NCBI GenBank assembly: GCA_913064935.1
Contig: CAJYBF010000094.1
Coordinates: forward strand, 1 to 5,222
DNA: 5,222 nucleotides
Direction: 5' to 3'
Source of the DNA: an uncultured Mollicutes bacterium
GTDB lineage: Bacteria > Bacillota_I > Bacilli_A > MAG-NZ
In this document: piece by piece, positions 1 through 4,777 of the stretch
Position numbering within the stretch: position 1 is the stretch's first letter
Layout of the letters: each line of letters begins with the position of its first letter
Program-made: the position numbers and the translations under genes
Notes under the pieces: model-generated
Seen by the model: the letters and a program-made list of their open reading frames with translations, nothing else
Databases searched by the model: none
What the model was told of the DNA's origin: nothing

Positions 1-152
1 AGTATTATCCCGACTATTGATGAGCCAATATTAAGCGCAGCCAGTGGACCCCAAAAACCTAGACCCCAACCACCAAAACTAAGAATGGCTTGTACAAGAC
101 CGATTATACCACCAATCATTGCTAAAGTTTTTACTGTTTCTTTATTTTCCAT
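1..152 (-). CDS. Small glycine-rich membrane protein, N-terminal part only
   Basis: Reading leftwards from an ATG at 152, an open frame of 50 codons runs off the left edge. The start is supported by AAGAGG (161-166 on the minus strand) eight bases upstream. After a short polar head (MENKETVKT) the sequence becomes hydrophobic and rich in Gly, with one likely membrane segment at about residues 10-26, a G/W-rich turn (GGWGLGFWGP, about 27-36), and the beginning of a second segment. I do not recognise the family; small integral membrane proteins of this look are common in Bacillota and usually uncharacterised. It lies in the same direction as the symporter remnant, 167 bases after it, and I see no clear promoter or terminator between them. 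The function is unknown and the C-terminus is outside the window. Confidence 0.6.
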   Translation of the reverse strand, partial: MENKETVKTLAMIGGIIGLVQAILSFGGWGLGFWGPLAALNIGSSIVGII

Positions 153-319
153 ATGATTAACCTCTTAAATTATTGTTATACCTAAATAAATCTTAAAATA
201 TTTTAAATTAATGCTTATGAAATATTAATCTTAATAAAGTCTACTATAAATACTATTAACATATGAGGAAATGCGGCTGAACTATATGAACCAAGATAAG
301 AGAATTGCTTACACAAATA

Positions 320-1171
320 CTAACAATCAGAAAGACTTGTTATGAATAATGTTTCCTTAAGAATATTTTCCTCTTCACTATATTGCCAGATAGTCTCTTC
401 TCCACCTATATATATTCTCACTAAAGTTAGTTTCTCTAGTTCCCATACATTACTAATGGTTAATGAGGAGTCATCGAGTTCAAGTGTGTCATTATCAGTA
501 AGTTTTAATTCTTGAAACTCATGATAAGGAGTATCACCATTCTGAGGAGTTGTAGATATCCCGTGTTTTAAGATAAGAACGGTCAATACTACTGAAAAAA
601 TAATTAATAATCCACCTTTTAGAAATTGCACATAAGTAGTCGATGTCATACCCGCAGTCGCTACAATAAATATAACAATCGTTCCGACCATTAAGACTCC
701 GGCCCAATATGGAATACCAAGTAGTGGTTCAACCAAAGTACCAGCCCCCACCATTTGAGGTATAAGATAAAACATTGAAACTACCAGAGTACTAATTCCT
801 GCAAATAACTGAATTCCTTTGCTATTAAATTTAGAATCTAGTGCATCTGCGAATGTATACTTTCCTAATCTCTTCATTGGTTCAGCAACAACAAATAAAG
901 CAACAATCCAACCAGCTAAATATCCGATTGAATATAAAAAACCATCATACCCAGCTATACTTATCATTCCACAAATTCCTAAGAATGAAGCAGCTGACAG
1001 ATAATCTCCTGCGAAAGCTATTCCGTTTACAGCCCAATGTACGTTTCCACCAGCACTAAAATAACTTTTGGCAGTCTTTGCTCTTTTTGCAAAGTAATAT
1101 GAAATAAATAAAACAAACGATACAAAAAATAAGAAAATGGCTATCGCCCAAGGAAATGGTTGATAATTCAT
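320..1171 (-). pseudogene. ActP-like sodium:solute symporter, C-terminally truncated
   Basis: This is the N-terminal half of a solute:sodium symporter (SSS family) close to the cation/acetate symporters ActP/YjcG, which import acetate or similar monocarboxylates with Na+ across the inner membrane. Family marks are SYFSAGGNVHWAVNGIAFAGDYLSAASFLG (residues 36-65, read as consecutive motifs), GYDGFLYSIGYLAGW (74-88), LGKYTFADAL (102-111), LIPQMVGAG (136-144) and TTYVQFLKG (178-186). Six membrane segments are visible at about 7-27, 47-70, 78-98, 120-142, 154-174 and 184-202. After them comes an acidic, polar tail of about 80 residues, then TAG at residue 284. ActP-type proteins are about 500-550 residues with around 13 segments, so segments 7 onward, including the one that completes the Na+ site, are missing. 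Neither the stretch 153-319 nor its other frames restore them. The gene starts inside the stop of the DUF485 gene (TAATG). The frame itself is intact, so a shortened expressed product cannot be excluded. Confidence 0.7.
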
Positions 1172-1458
1172 TATTCATCACCGTCCTTAGAAACAATATT
1201 CATTCTCTTCTCAGCTCTTGTGCACAAAGTGTTGTAAATTATAGCTAGTATTAGCGCAAGTACAATTAATCCAAAACCATAAACTACTGCAATATTAACA
1301 GTGCCAAAATCCAAACCCATAATTTTTGGATCAATAACATTTATTAGCATAAAACCGCCATAAACAATTACGTACCCAAAAAACATCCAAATTCCTAGTC
1401 TTGCCTTGTAGTCAGACGATTTATCTTCATTCCACTTGGTTGACGGACCATGTCCCAT
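1171..1458 (-). CDS. DUF485 family small membrane protein (symporter partner)
   Basis: This 95-residue protein has two membrane segments (about 21-42 and 53-77), a polar N-terminal head (MGHGPSTKWNEDKSSDYKAR) and a charged C-terminal tail after YNTLCTRAEKR. Size, topology and position match the DUF485/YjcH family, whose genes typically lie directly upstream of ActP-like symporters and are thought to assist or accompany them; a precise role is not established. The start at 1458 is well supported by AGGGGGT seven bases upstream. Its TAA overlaps the symporter ATG by one base, so the two were translationally coupled. The gene looks intact although its partner is truncated, which suggests the partner's loss is recent or that the small protein has another use. 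A promoter lies about 50 bases upstream at 1508-1536. Confidence 0.82.
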   Translation of the reverse strand: MGHGPSTKWNEDKSSDYKARLGIWMFFGYVIVYGGFMLINVIDPKIMGLDFGTVNIAVVYGFGLIVLALILAIIYNTLCTRAEKRMNIVSKDGDE

Positions 1459-1507
1459 TTTGTTACCCCCTAGATTTTCTTAAGATTATAGATACCAATA
1501 CAATTCC

Positions 1508-1536
1508 ATAATATCACAAACAATATCCTCATTCAA
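1508..1536 (-). promoter_or_regulatory. Sigma-A type promoter with extended -10 for the DUF485/symporter operon
   Basis: On the minus strand a -35 box TTGAAT (1536-1531) is followed after exactly 17 bases by a -10 box TATTAT (1513-1508), itself preceded by TGA, giving the extended -10 form TGnTATTAT. Transcription would begin near 1500, leaving a leader of about 40 bases before the DUF485 start. The match is by eye only. Confidence 0.68.
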
Positions 1537-1577
1537 TAAATCTTAAATACCCATTATTAGTTAATTTCAATTAGAAG

Positions 1578-1616
1578 ATAAAAATAGAAACCAGTAACTC
1601 TGATAAAGTACTGGCT
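1578..1616 (-). terminator. Probable terminator of the lipoprotein/kinase operon
   Basis: Read on the minus strand, AGCCAGTA (1616-1609) and TACTGGTT (1596-1589) form an 8-bp stem with one G:U pair and a 12-base loop. It is followed by TCTATTTTTATC, a broken U-tract. It lies about 130 bases past the stop of the kinase gene and before the promoter of the next operon, where a terminator is expected. The stem is modest and the U-tract interrupted, so this is only probable. Confidence 0.45.
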
Positions 1617-1744
1617 ACCTATGAAATTACATTAATGGTATGTTTACAAAGCATTATCAGAAATGTAACTCTTTTGCTTGTTCAAAACTATTTTTTCGAA
1701 ATGATAATCCTTTATCATTATCACTAAACTCGAATAAAACAGAT

Positions 1745-2251
1745 TCATTTTAAGTTGAAGAACGAATTTGCTTCCTCTCTAGTTTTAAAAACATGGACTT
1801 GCTTAACTGATGACATTTCAATGATTCTAGCTTTGATTGCTTTCCCTCTGACTTCTTCATAAGATTCCAAGTACTCCTCGAACTTATCGTCGATACTATC
1901 TATACACTGAGGAACATCAGGTCTTGGTTTGCCCTTAAACCTTGCGTATCTTTCGTATACGCCCTCTTTAGAAACTTCTAGTCCATAATCCAAATAGATT
2001 ATAGTATCACATTCCTCTAGTCTTCTTTCAAATAATAGTTTTCTCCAGTTGCCATCGATAACCCATGAGTCATTTTGTAAAAGAAACTTACCTAATGTAT
2101 CAATAATATCTTCAACTGGTTTCATTATCCATCCTTTGTTAAATGATATTCCGTCTAAGTGTAAAGATTTGGCTCCTATCGAATTACTTATTTTTAATCC
2201 AAGCGTTGTCTTTCCACTTCCACTCGGACCTAAAATCACTACTTTTCTCAT
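1745..2251 (-). CDS. P-loop nucleotide kinase, adenylate kinase/FlaR-like (DNA topology modulation protein type)
   Basis: The protein is 168 residues counted from the ATG at 2251. That start is preferred over an in-frame ATG at 2281 because GGAGGTT lies seven bases before it and because the protein then begins MRKVVILGPSGSGKTT, the usual N-terminus of this group. The Walker A motif GPSGSGKT is at residues 8-15. Further family marks follow: LHLDGISFNKGW (about 26-37), WVIDGNWRK (about 63-71), a CDTIIYLDY strand (about 80-88) and a lid-like Arg-rich segment with RPD (near residue 110). These match small P-loop proteins annotated as topology modulation protein/FlaR or adenylate kinase-like. They are presumed to bind ATP and phosphorylate a small substrate, but the substrate is not known, and the FlaR name should not be taken as proof of a DNA role. 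It lies 39 bases after the lipoprotein gene and is probably co-transcribed with it. It is cytoplasmic, with no signal peptide. Confidence 0.85.
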   Translation of the reverse strand: MRKVVILGPSGSGKTTLGLKISNSIGAKSLHLDGISFNKGWIMKPVEDIIDTLGKFLLQNDSWVIDGNWRKLLFERRLEECDTIIYLDYGLEVSKEGVYERYARFKGKPRPDVPQCIDSIDDKFEEYLESYEEVRGKAIKARIIEMSSVKQVHVFKTREEANSFFNLK

Positions 2252-2290
2252 AATACAACCTCCATAGTTTAAATGGCCCATTACAATAAT

Positions 2291-2662
2291 CTACTTGTCT
2301 ATTGGTAAGTTTATATCTGTAATTGGTTGAGGGTTAGTTTGTTTATAAAACCCATCAACTTCAATCGTACAATCTCCCTTGATTTCCACATAGGCATATC
2401 TATCAAGTGTGTCAACTGAGTAGTCGTACCCATTTAAATCTAATATCGTCTCAATGTCCTCGGTTATCAATACACAGTTATCAGTTCCACAAGTCCACAT
2501 CACGTCGTGAATGTCATTAAGTTCCTCTGGCACCAATAACTCAAGAATAAACGAGTTCTCTGATAACTCATAAACTGATATTTCTCCATTTAAATCCGTG
2601 TGGTCACAGCCAACTAATGTAAATGATAATAAAAGAATTAAAACTAATAAGAATAATTTCAT
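2291..2662 (-). CDS. Small lipoprotein of unknown function
   Basis: This 123-residue protein has a lipoprotein signal peptide: MK, a leucine-rich hydrophobic stretch at 3-17, and the lipobox LVGC with the lipidated cysteine at residue 19. After processing by Lgt and LspA it would be anchored to the outer face of the membrane. The mature part is acidic, with three further cysteines (58, 63, 98; the first two as WTCGTDNC). It has beta-like segments such as SFILELLVP and YAYVEIKGDCTIEVDGFY, compatible with a small beta-rich domain. I do not recognise the family. The start is supported by a run of G (GAGGGGGG) seven bases before ATG. It is the first gene of a probable two-gene operon with the P-loop kinase, although no functional link between the two is evident. 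It is divergent from the TasA-like gene at 2909 and shares the 2663-2908 control region. Confidence 0.75.
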   Translation of the reverse strand: MKLFLLVLILLLSFTLVGCDHTDLNGEISVYELSENSFILELLVPEELNDIHDVMWTCGTDNCVLITEDIETILDLNGYDYSVDTLDRYAYVEIKGDCTIEVDGFYKQTNPQPITDINLPIDK

Positions 2663-2682
2663 GCTTTATCCCCCCTCAGTCT

Positions 2683-2715
2683 ATTATATATTATAAATTT
2701 CTTATTTTCTATCAA
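2683..2715 (-). promoter_or_regulatory. Possible promoter of the lipoprotein operon
   Basis: On the minus strand TTGATA (2715-2710) is a good -35 box. Two TATAAT boxes follow at 14 bases (2695-2690) and 21 bases (2688-2683). Neither spacing is ideal, and an overlapping TAATAT at 16 bases is the compromise. The region is very AT-rich, so the exact boxes are uncertain, but a promoter here is expected and would give a leader of about 20 bases. Confidence 0.4.
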
Positions 2716-2728
2716 CATATCACAGTAA

Positions 2729-2796
2729 TTTGACATAATTCATTTTCTATCGACTTTTTATTTAGGCGTTTTTACTAGTTTTTTTAATATGTCAAA
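2729..2796. repeat. Inverted repeat TTTGACATA...TATGTCAAA in the divergent intergenic region
   Basis: A perfect 9-bp inverted repeat has arms at 2729-2737 and 2788-2796, separated by 50 bases. It sits between the divergent lipoprotein operon and the first TasA-like gene. The arms contain TTGACA, but neither arm has a -10 box at the right distance on its own strand, so they are not obvious -35 elements. A pair of binding sites for one regulator is a possible reading. Confidence 0.45.
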
Positions 2797-2826
2797 AATC
2801 TACTAATATTTACCATTACAAACGCA

Positions 2827-2832
2827 TATAAT
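2827..2832 (+). promoter_or_regulatory. Candidate -10 box for the first TasA-like gene
   Basis: A perfect TATAAT lies 77 bases before the GTG start, in the position expected for a leader like that of the second paralogue. I find no convincing -35 box 16-18 bases upstream (TAATAT at 17 is poor), so the promoter may depend on an activator or another sigma factor, or the box may be chance in AT-rich DNA. Confidence 0.35.
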
Positions 2833-2871
2833 CTTGATGTAATTAAAAAATATTGTGCATGATTTTCATTT

Positions 2872-2891
2872 ATTTGCATTGCACAGCAAAT
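2872..2891 (+). promoter_or_regulatory. Leader hairpin upstream of the first TasA-like gene
   Basis: ATTTGC (2872-2877) and GCAAAT (2886-2891) form a 6-bp stem with loop ATTGCACA, ending seven bases before the Shine-Dalgarno AGGAGG (2899-2904). An alternative pairing, TGTGCA (2854-2859) with TGCACA (2880-2885), uses the loop bases and excludes the first. Both are short, so significance is uncertain. Confidence 0.3.
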
Positions 2892-2908
2892 TTTCTAAAG
2901 GAGGAAAT

Positions 2909-3601
2909 GTGAAAAAAACTTATGTTTTACTATCTGTAATGGTTCTAGCACTTGTTACAGCAGGCTTCTCTTATGCTTATTGGACTGACACTCTTACAGT
3001 AACAGGAAAAGCTCAAACTGGAGATTTAACAGTTGAATGGACCGAAGAGGAAGCATTCAGAGTTGTCGAGGGTGACGCAATGGATGTGTATTATGATGAA
3101 ATAGATATTCAAATAGTTAGACCAGATGTTTTAGAAATCGCTTATAAGAATCTTTATCCTGGTTCAAAATCGCGTGCCGGTTCTTGGTATCACAATGTTG
3201 GAACAATACCTGCAAAACTTACTAATGTGAGAATTGAAATTCTACGACCTGATGGAGAAGTAGATTGGGGTGCTAACGAAGCATCTTGGCAATATCAACT
3301 TATTAGTCATATGCAGATTGGGATTCGTTCTCATGATGCAGACGGTAATATGATTCCAACTGGCGATAGAGAGTGGATTCATCTTGAAGATGCTATTAAT
3401 GTTGTAGATGGAATATACTATTTTGATTTCCCAGTAGGATTAGGTGTTGATCGAATATTACCTGTAGATCCAGGCGTTTACAATAAACTAATGGTTGTTG
3501 TTTGGGTAGATGATGAATTAGGAAATATTGGTCAAGATAAAGTGCTTAAATTCGAAGTAACTCTAGAATTTGATCAATACACTGTAGTAGATCCATCATA
3601 A
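2909..3601 (+). CDS. TasA/camelysin-like secreted protein with SipW-type signal peptide (paralogue 1)
   Basis: The protein is 230 residues from a GTG start at 2909. An in-frame GTG at 2855 exists but has no ribosome site. AGGAGG-AAAT-GTG here matches AGGAGG-AAAT-ATG of the next paralogue, and the resulting MKKTYVLLSV aligns with it exactly. Residues 1-23 form a SipW-class signal peptide, with likely cleavage after SYA (residue 23) by analogy with TasA, whose mature form starts just before its aromatic-x-D segment. Then come YWTDTLTV (24-31) and TGDL (37-40). The core LYPG is at 82-85 and GTIPAKLTN at 98-106. The tail holds DPG.......V.VWVDDE and ends F.QY near the C-terminus. The mature part is acidic, predicted beta-rich and without cysteine. 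TasA and camelysin are surface fibre or matrix proteins processed by SipW; export and surface assembly are inferred here. The gene is followed by a strong terminator. It is the longest complete member of the array, with about 60 residues more than paralogue 2, spread over the region before LYPG and the second half. Confidence 0.82.
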   Translation: MKKTYVLLSVMVLALVTAGFSYAYWTDTLTVTGKAQTGDLTVEWTEEEAFRVVEGDAMDVYYDEIDIQIVRPDVLEIAYKNLYPGSKSRAGSWYHNVGTIPAKLTNVRIEILRPDGEVDWGANEASWQYQLISHMQIGIRSHDADGNMIPTGDREWIHLEDAINVVDGIYYFDFPVGLGVDRILPVDPGVYNKLMVVVWVDDELGNIGQDKVLKFEVTLEFDQYTVVDPS

Positions 3602-3651
3602 ACCTTTTCAATACAGGTTTATAATCCCAGATATTACTTACTTAATATCTG
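3598..3651 (+). other. Two stem-loops immediately after paralogue 1
   Basis: The first perfect 8-bp stem, ATAAACCT (3598-3605) with AGGTTTAT (3615-3622), includes the stop codon. The second, CAGATATT (3628-3635) with AATATCTG (3644-3651), has an 8-base loop. Neither is followed by a T-run; they stand directly before the terminator hairpin and may shield the 3' end of the mRNA. The second stem has a competing partner downstream, CAGATATTA at 3720-3728. Confidence 0.5.
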
Positions 3652-3653
3652 AT

Positions 3654-3690
3654 AAAAGTGATTAGCGTATTTGCTTATCACTTTTTTATT
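3654..3690 (+). terminator. Intrinsic terminator after paralogue 1
   Basis: AAAAGTGAT (3654-3662) pairs with ATCACTTTT (3677-3685). After one mismatch the stem continues with AGC/GCT (3664-3666/3673-3675) around loop GTATTT. The stem runs into TTTTTTATT, a clear U-tract. It lies about 55 bases after the stop codon. The A-run on the left arm gives a T-run on the other strand, so it may work in both directions. Confidence 0.85.
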
Positions 3691-3708
3691 GAATACGCTA
3701 AAGAAATG

Positions 3709-3773
3709 TACTGCATGAGCAGATATTAATAATCATATTGTACGAATCACTTACATATAATTTTCATGCAGTA
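3709..3773. repeat. 10-bp inverted repeat TACTGCATGA/TCATGCAGTA
   Basis: Perfect 10-bp arms lie at 3709-3718 and 3764-3773 with 45 bases between them. There is no T-run after the right arm, so it is not a normal terminator. It follows the terminator of paralogue 1 and could be a regulator site pair or a long-range RNA stem. Confidence 0.5.
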
Positions 3774-4013
3774 AGTATCATTGTCTATTGATATCAATTC
3801 ATTTATCATCTTCATTCTGATGAAAAATTCCGGCACTAAACACTAATGTTAATAATTTTTGAATCGTCACCAAAAAATAATTATATACGACAGAAAAATC
3901 TATCCGTTACCCTAGATAGACAGTTTATTGCTAGATCTGCATATCTAAATATATTATCAATTTAGAGAAAGTCATTGAGAACATTTTTAGACAAATAATT
4001 TTTACTGTCCTCG

Positions 4014-4019
4014 TATAAT
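4014..4019 (+). promoter_or_regulatory. Candidate -10 box for paralogue 2
   Basis: A perfect TATAAT followed by GG lies 92 bases before the ATG. The best -35-like hexamer, TAGACA (3988-3993), is 20 bases away, too far for a standard promoter. As for paralogue 1, a good -10 with a poor -35 suggests activator dependence or another sigma factor. Confidence 0.4.
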
Positions 4020-4034
4020 GGACTTACATTTTGC

Positions 4035-4056
4035 CGAGATTACTTCGAGATTACTT
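4035..4056. repeat. Perfect tandem 11-bp repeat in the leader of paralogue 2
   Basis: CGAGATTACTT occurs twice head to tail (4035-4045 and 4046-4056) without mismatch. It lies 16 bases downstream of the TATAAT box and 55 bases before the start codon. The 11-bp period is about one helical turn, so two protein monomers could bind the same face. It is not present before the other two paralogues. Confidence 0.6.
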
Positions 4057-4065
4057 ACTGATTTA

Positions 4066-4083
4066 AACTGTTAAACAACAGTT
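4066..4083 (+). promoter_or_regulatory. Leader hairpin upstream of paralogue 2
   Basis: AACTGTT (4066-4072) and AACAGTT (4077-4083) form a perfect 7-bp stem closed by the tetraloop AAAC. It ends 17 bases before the Shine-Dalgarno AGGAGG (4101-4106). There is no T-run, so it is more likely an mRNA leader structure or operator than a terminator. Confidence 0.42.
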
Positions 4084-4110
4084 CAAATAAATAAAAACAT
4101 AGGAGGAAAT

Positions 4111-4620
4111 ATGAAAAAGATTTATGTATTACTGTCAGTAATGGTGCTTGCACTTATGACAGCAGGATTTTCTTATGCATACTGGACTGATACGTTAACG
4201 GTTTCTGGTACTGCAAGAACTGGTACACTTGATGTAGATATAGTTGAAACAGATGGTGTTGAATCTGATGATTATGCAGGTGGATCAGCAGCAATCACTT
4301 CTGGTGCTAACAAATTATCAGTTACTGCGACTGGTTTATATCCAGGTGCTGAGTTCTATTATTACGGACAAATAGTAAATAATGGTTCGATTCCAGCAGT
4401 TCTTCAGTCTATCACTGAAACGCTTGTTTCAGGTTCTGACGCACTTAGAGATGAAATTGACTTTGAAGTTACATACGCTGATACTCTTGATTTAGAACCA
4501 GGTGAAGAAATAGATTTCACTATTTATGTTCTTGTTCATACGGATGCTGGTAATGAAGTACAAAACAAGTCTATTACAGTAGCCTGGGAAATGGTCTTTG
4601 GTCAATACCCAATAACTTAA
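4111..4620 (+). CDS. TasA/camelysin-like secreted protein with SipW-type signal peptide (paralogue 2)
   Basis: The protein is 169 residues. The ATG is preceded by AGGAGG with a 4-base gap, as in both paralogues. Residues 1-23 are the SipW-class signal peptide, differing from paralogue 1 at only two positions (I4, M16). YWTDTLTV follows at 24-31 and TGTL at 37-40. The core is LYPG (76-79) and NNGSIPAVL (90-98). The C-terminal part has LDLEPGEEIDFTIYV and ends VFGQYPIT, matching the F.QY end of paralogue 1. The mature chain is short, strongly acidic and without cysteine. The segment 46-68 is rich in D, S, G and A and looks like an exposed loop. By family it should be exported through Sec, cut by a SipW-type peptidase and placed at the cell surface, possibly as a fibre subunit; assembly is inferred. 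It is the shortest complete member of the array and is closed by a very strong terminator 12 bases after its stop. Confidence 0.82.
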   Translation: MKKIYVLLSVMVLALMTAGFSYAYWTDTLTVSGTARTGTLDVDIVETDGVESDDYAGGSAAITSGANKLSVTATGLYPGAEFYYYGQIVNNGSIPAVLQSITETLVSGSDALRDEIDFEVTYADTLDLEPGEEIDFTIYVLVHTDAGNEVQNKSITVAWEMVFGQYPIT

Positions 4621-4631
4621 ATTAAGTAATC

Positions 4632-4667
4632 AAACAATCGACTATATCGTATATAGTCGATTGTTTT
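4632..4667 (+). terminator. Strong intrinsic terminator after paralogue 2
   Basis: AAACAATCGACTATAT (4632-4647) pairs perfectly with ATATAGTCGATTGTTT (4651-4666), a 16-bp stem with the 3-base loop CGT, ending in TTTT then C. It begins 11 bases past the stop codon. The A-rich left arm makes it potentially bidirectional. Confidence 0.88.
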
Positions 4668-4709
4668 CTAAACTTATCAACGAAACGACGTAATATGTGC
4701 ATTGCAAAA

Positions 4710-4736
4710 TTGATGTAAATTCTAGATTACTATATT
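4710..4736 (+). promoter_or_regulatory. Possible promoter of paralogue 3
   Basis: TTGATG (4710-4715) and TATATT (4731-4736) are good box matches, but the 15-base spacing is short. They are the only boxes between the terminator of paralogue 2 and the start at 4778 that look promoter-like. The predicted leader is about 35 bases and would begin close to or inside the 4741-4768 hairpin. Confidence 0.38.
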
Positions 4737-4740
4737 TGAT

Positions 4741-4768
4741 TTATCACTTAAGTAAATTTACGTGATAA
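4741..4768 (+). promoter_or_regulatory. Leader hairpin touching the Shine-Dalgarno of paralogue 3
   Basis: TTATCAC (4741-4747) and GTGATAA (4762-4768) form a perfect 7-bp stem whose loop contains the palindrome GTAAATTTAC. The right arm supplies the first bases of AAGGAGG (4767-4773). Folding could therefore partly hide the ribosome site; as DNA it could be a dyad operator. Confidence 0.42.
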
Positions 4769-4777
4769 GGAGGAATT

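Larger units (their letters stand above)
3602..4110. other. 509-bp intergenic region without a recognisable gene
   Basis: No reading frame here looks like a protein, and no tRNA, rRNA or known riboswitch is recognised. It holds the three hairpins after paralogue 1, a 10-bp long-range inverted repeat (3709-3773), a 12-bp palindrome ATTGATATCAAT (3787-3798), a stem TCTATC/GATAGA (3899-3904/3915-3920), and a promoter-like pair TTGCTA (3928-3933) and TATATT (3950-3955) spaced by 16. After these come the TATAAT box, the 11-bp tandem repeat and the leader hairpin of paralogue 2. The inverted-repeat density is higher than in the other gaps of the window. A small RNA starting near 3960 or at the -10 box near 4020 is possible but unproven. 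Confidence 0.5.

Noticed and set aside
819..1059. Two overlapping plus-strand open frames of 61 and 72 codons
   Set aside because: They lie antisense inside the clearly coding symporter frame, have no ribosome site and no protein-like pattern; they are shadows.
185..1547. The 13-mer AATAAATCTTAAA at 185-197 and again at 1535-1547
   Set aside because: It is almost all A and T, and several such matches are expected by chance in a window of this length and composition. Its placement relative to the two promoters also differs.
1701..1722. Hairpin ATGATAA/TTATCAT after the kinase gene
   Set aside because: It has no T-run on the minus strand and several AT-only alternative pairings, so it is not convincing as a terminator.
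1653..1757. A 34-codon minus-strand ORF starting in an ATGA overlap with the kinase stop
   Set aside because: The overlap is tempting, but there is no ribosome site, the composition is that of random AT-rich DNA, and another frame looks more protein-like.
2049..2267. Plus-strand open frame of 72 codons
   Set aside because: It is antisense to the P-loop kinase, including the strand opposite its Walker A motif, so it is a shadow frame.
2252..2281. Ten extra N-terminal residues (MGHLNYGGCI) on the kinase
   Set aside because: The GGAGG ribosome site lies inside this stretch and serves the ATG at 2251; the extension is not family-like.
2730..2735. Perfect TTGACA as a -35 box for the first TasA-like gene
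   Set aside because: No -10-like hexamer lies 15-19 bases downstream, and it would be about 170 bases from the start codon.
2855..2908. Eighteen extra N-terminal residues on the first TasA-like protein
   Set aside because: The stretch contains the Shine-Dalgarno for the GTG at 2909, and the paralogues start at the equivalent of 2909.
3602..4110. CRISPR array, tRNA or mobile element ends in the repeat-rich gap
   Set aside because: There are no regularly spaced direct repeats, no cloverleaf or CCA end, and no target-site duplication or transposase fragment; only separate inverted repeats.
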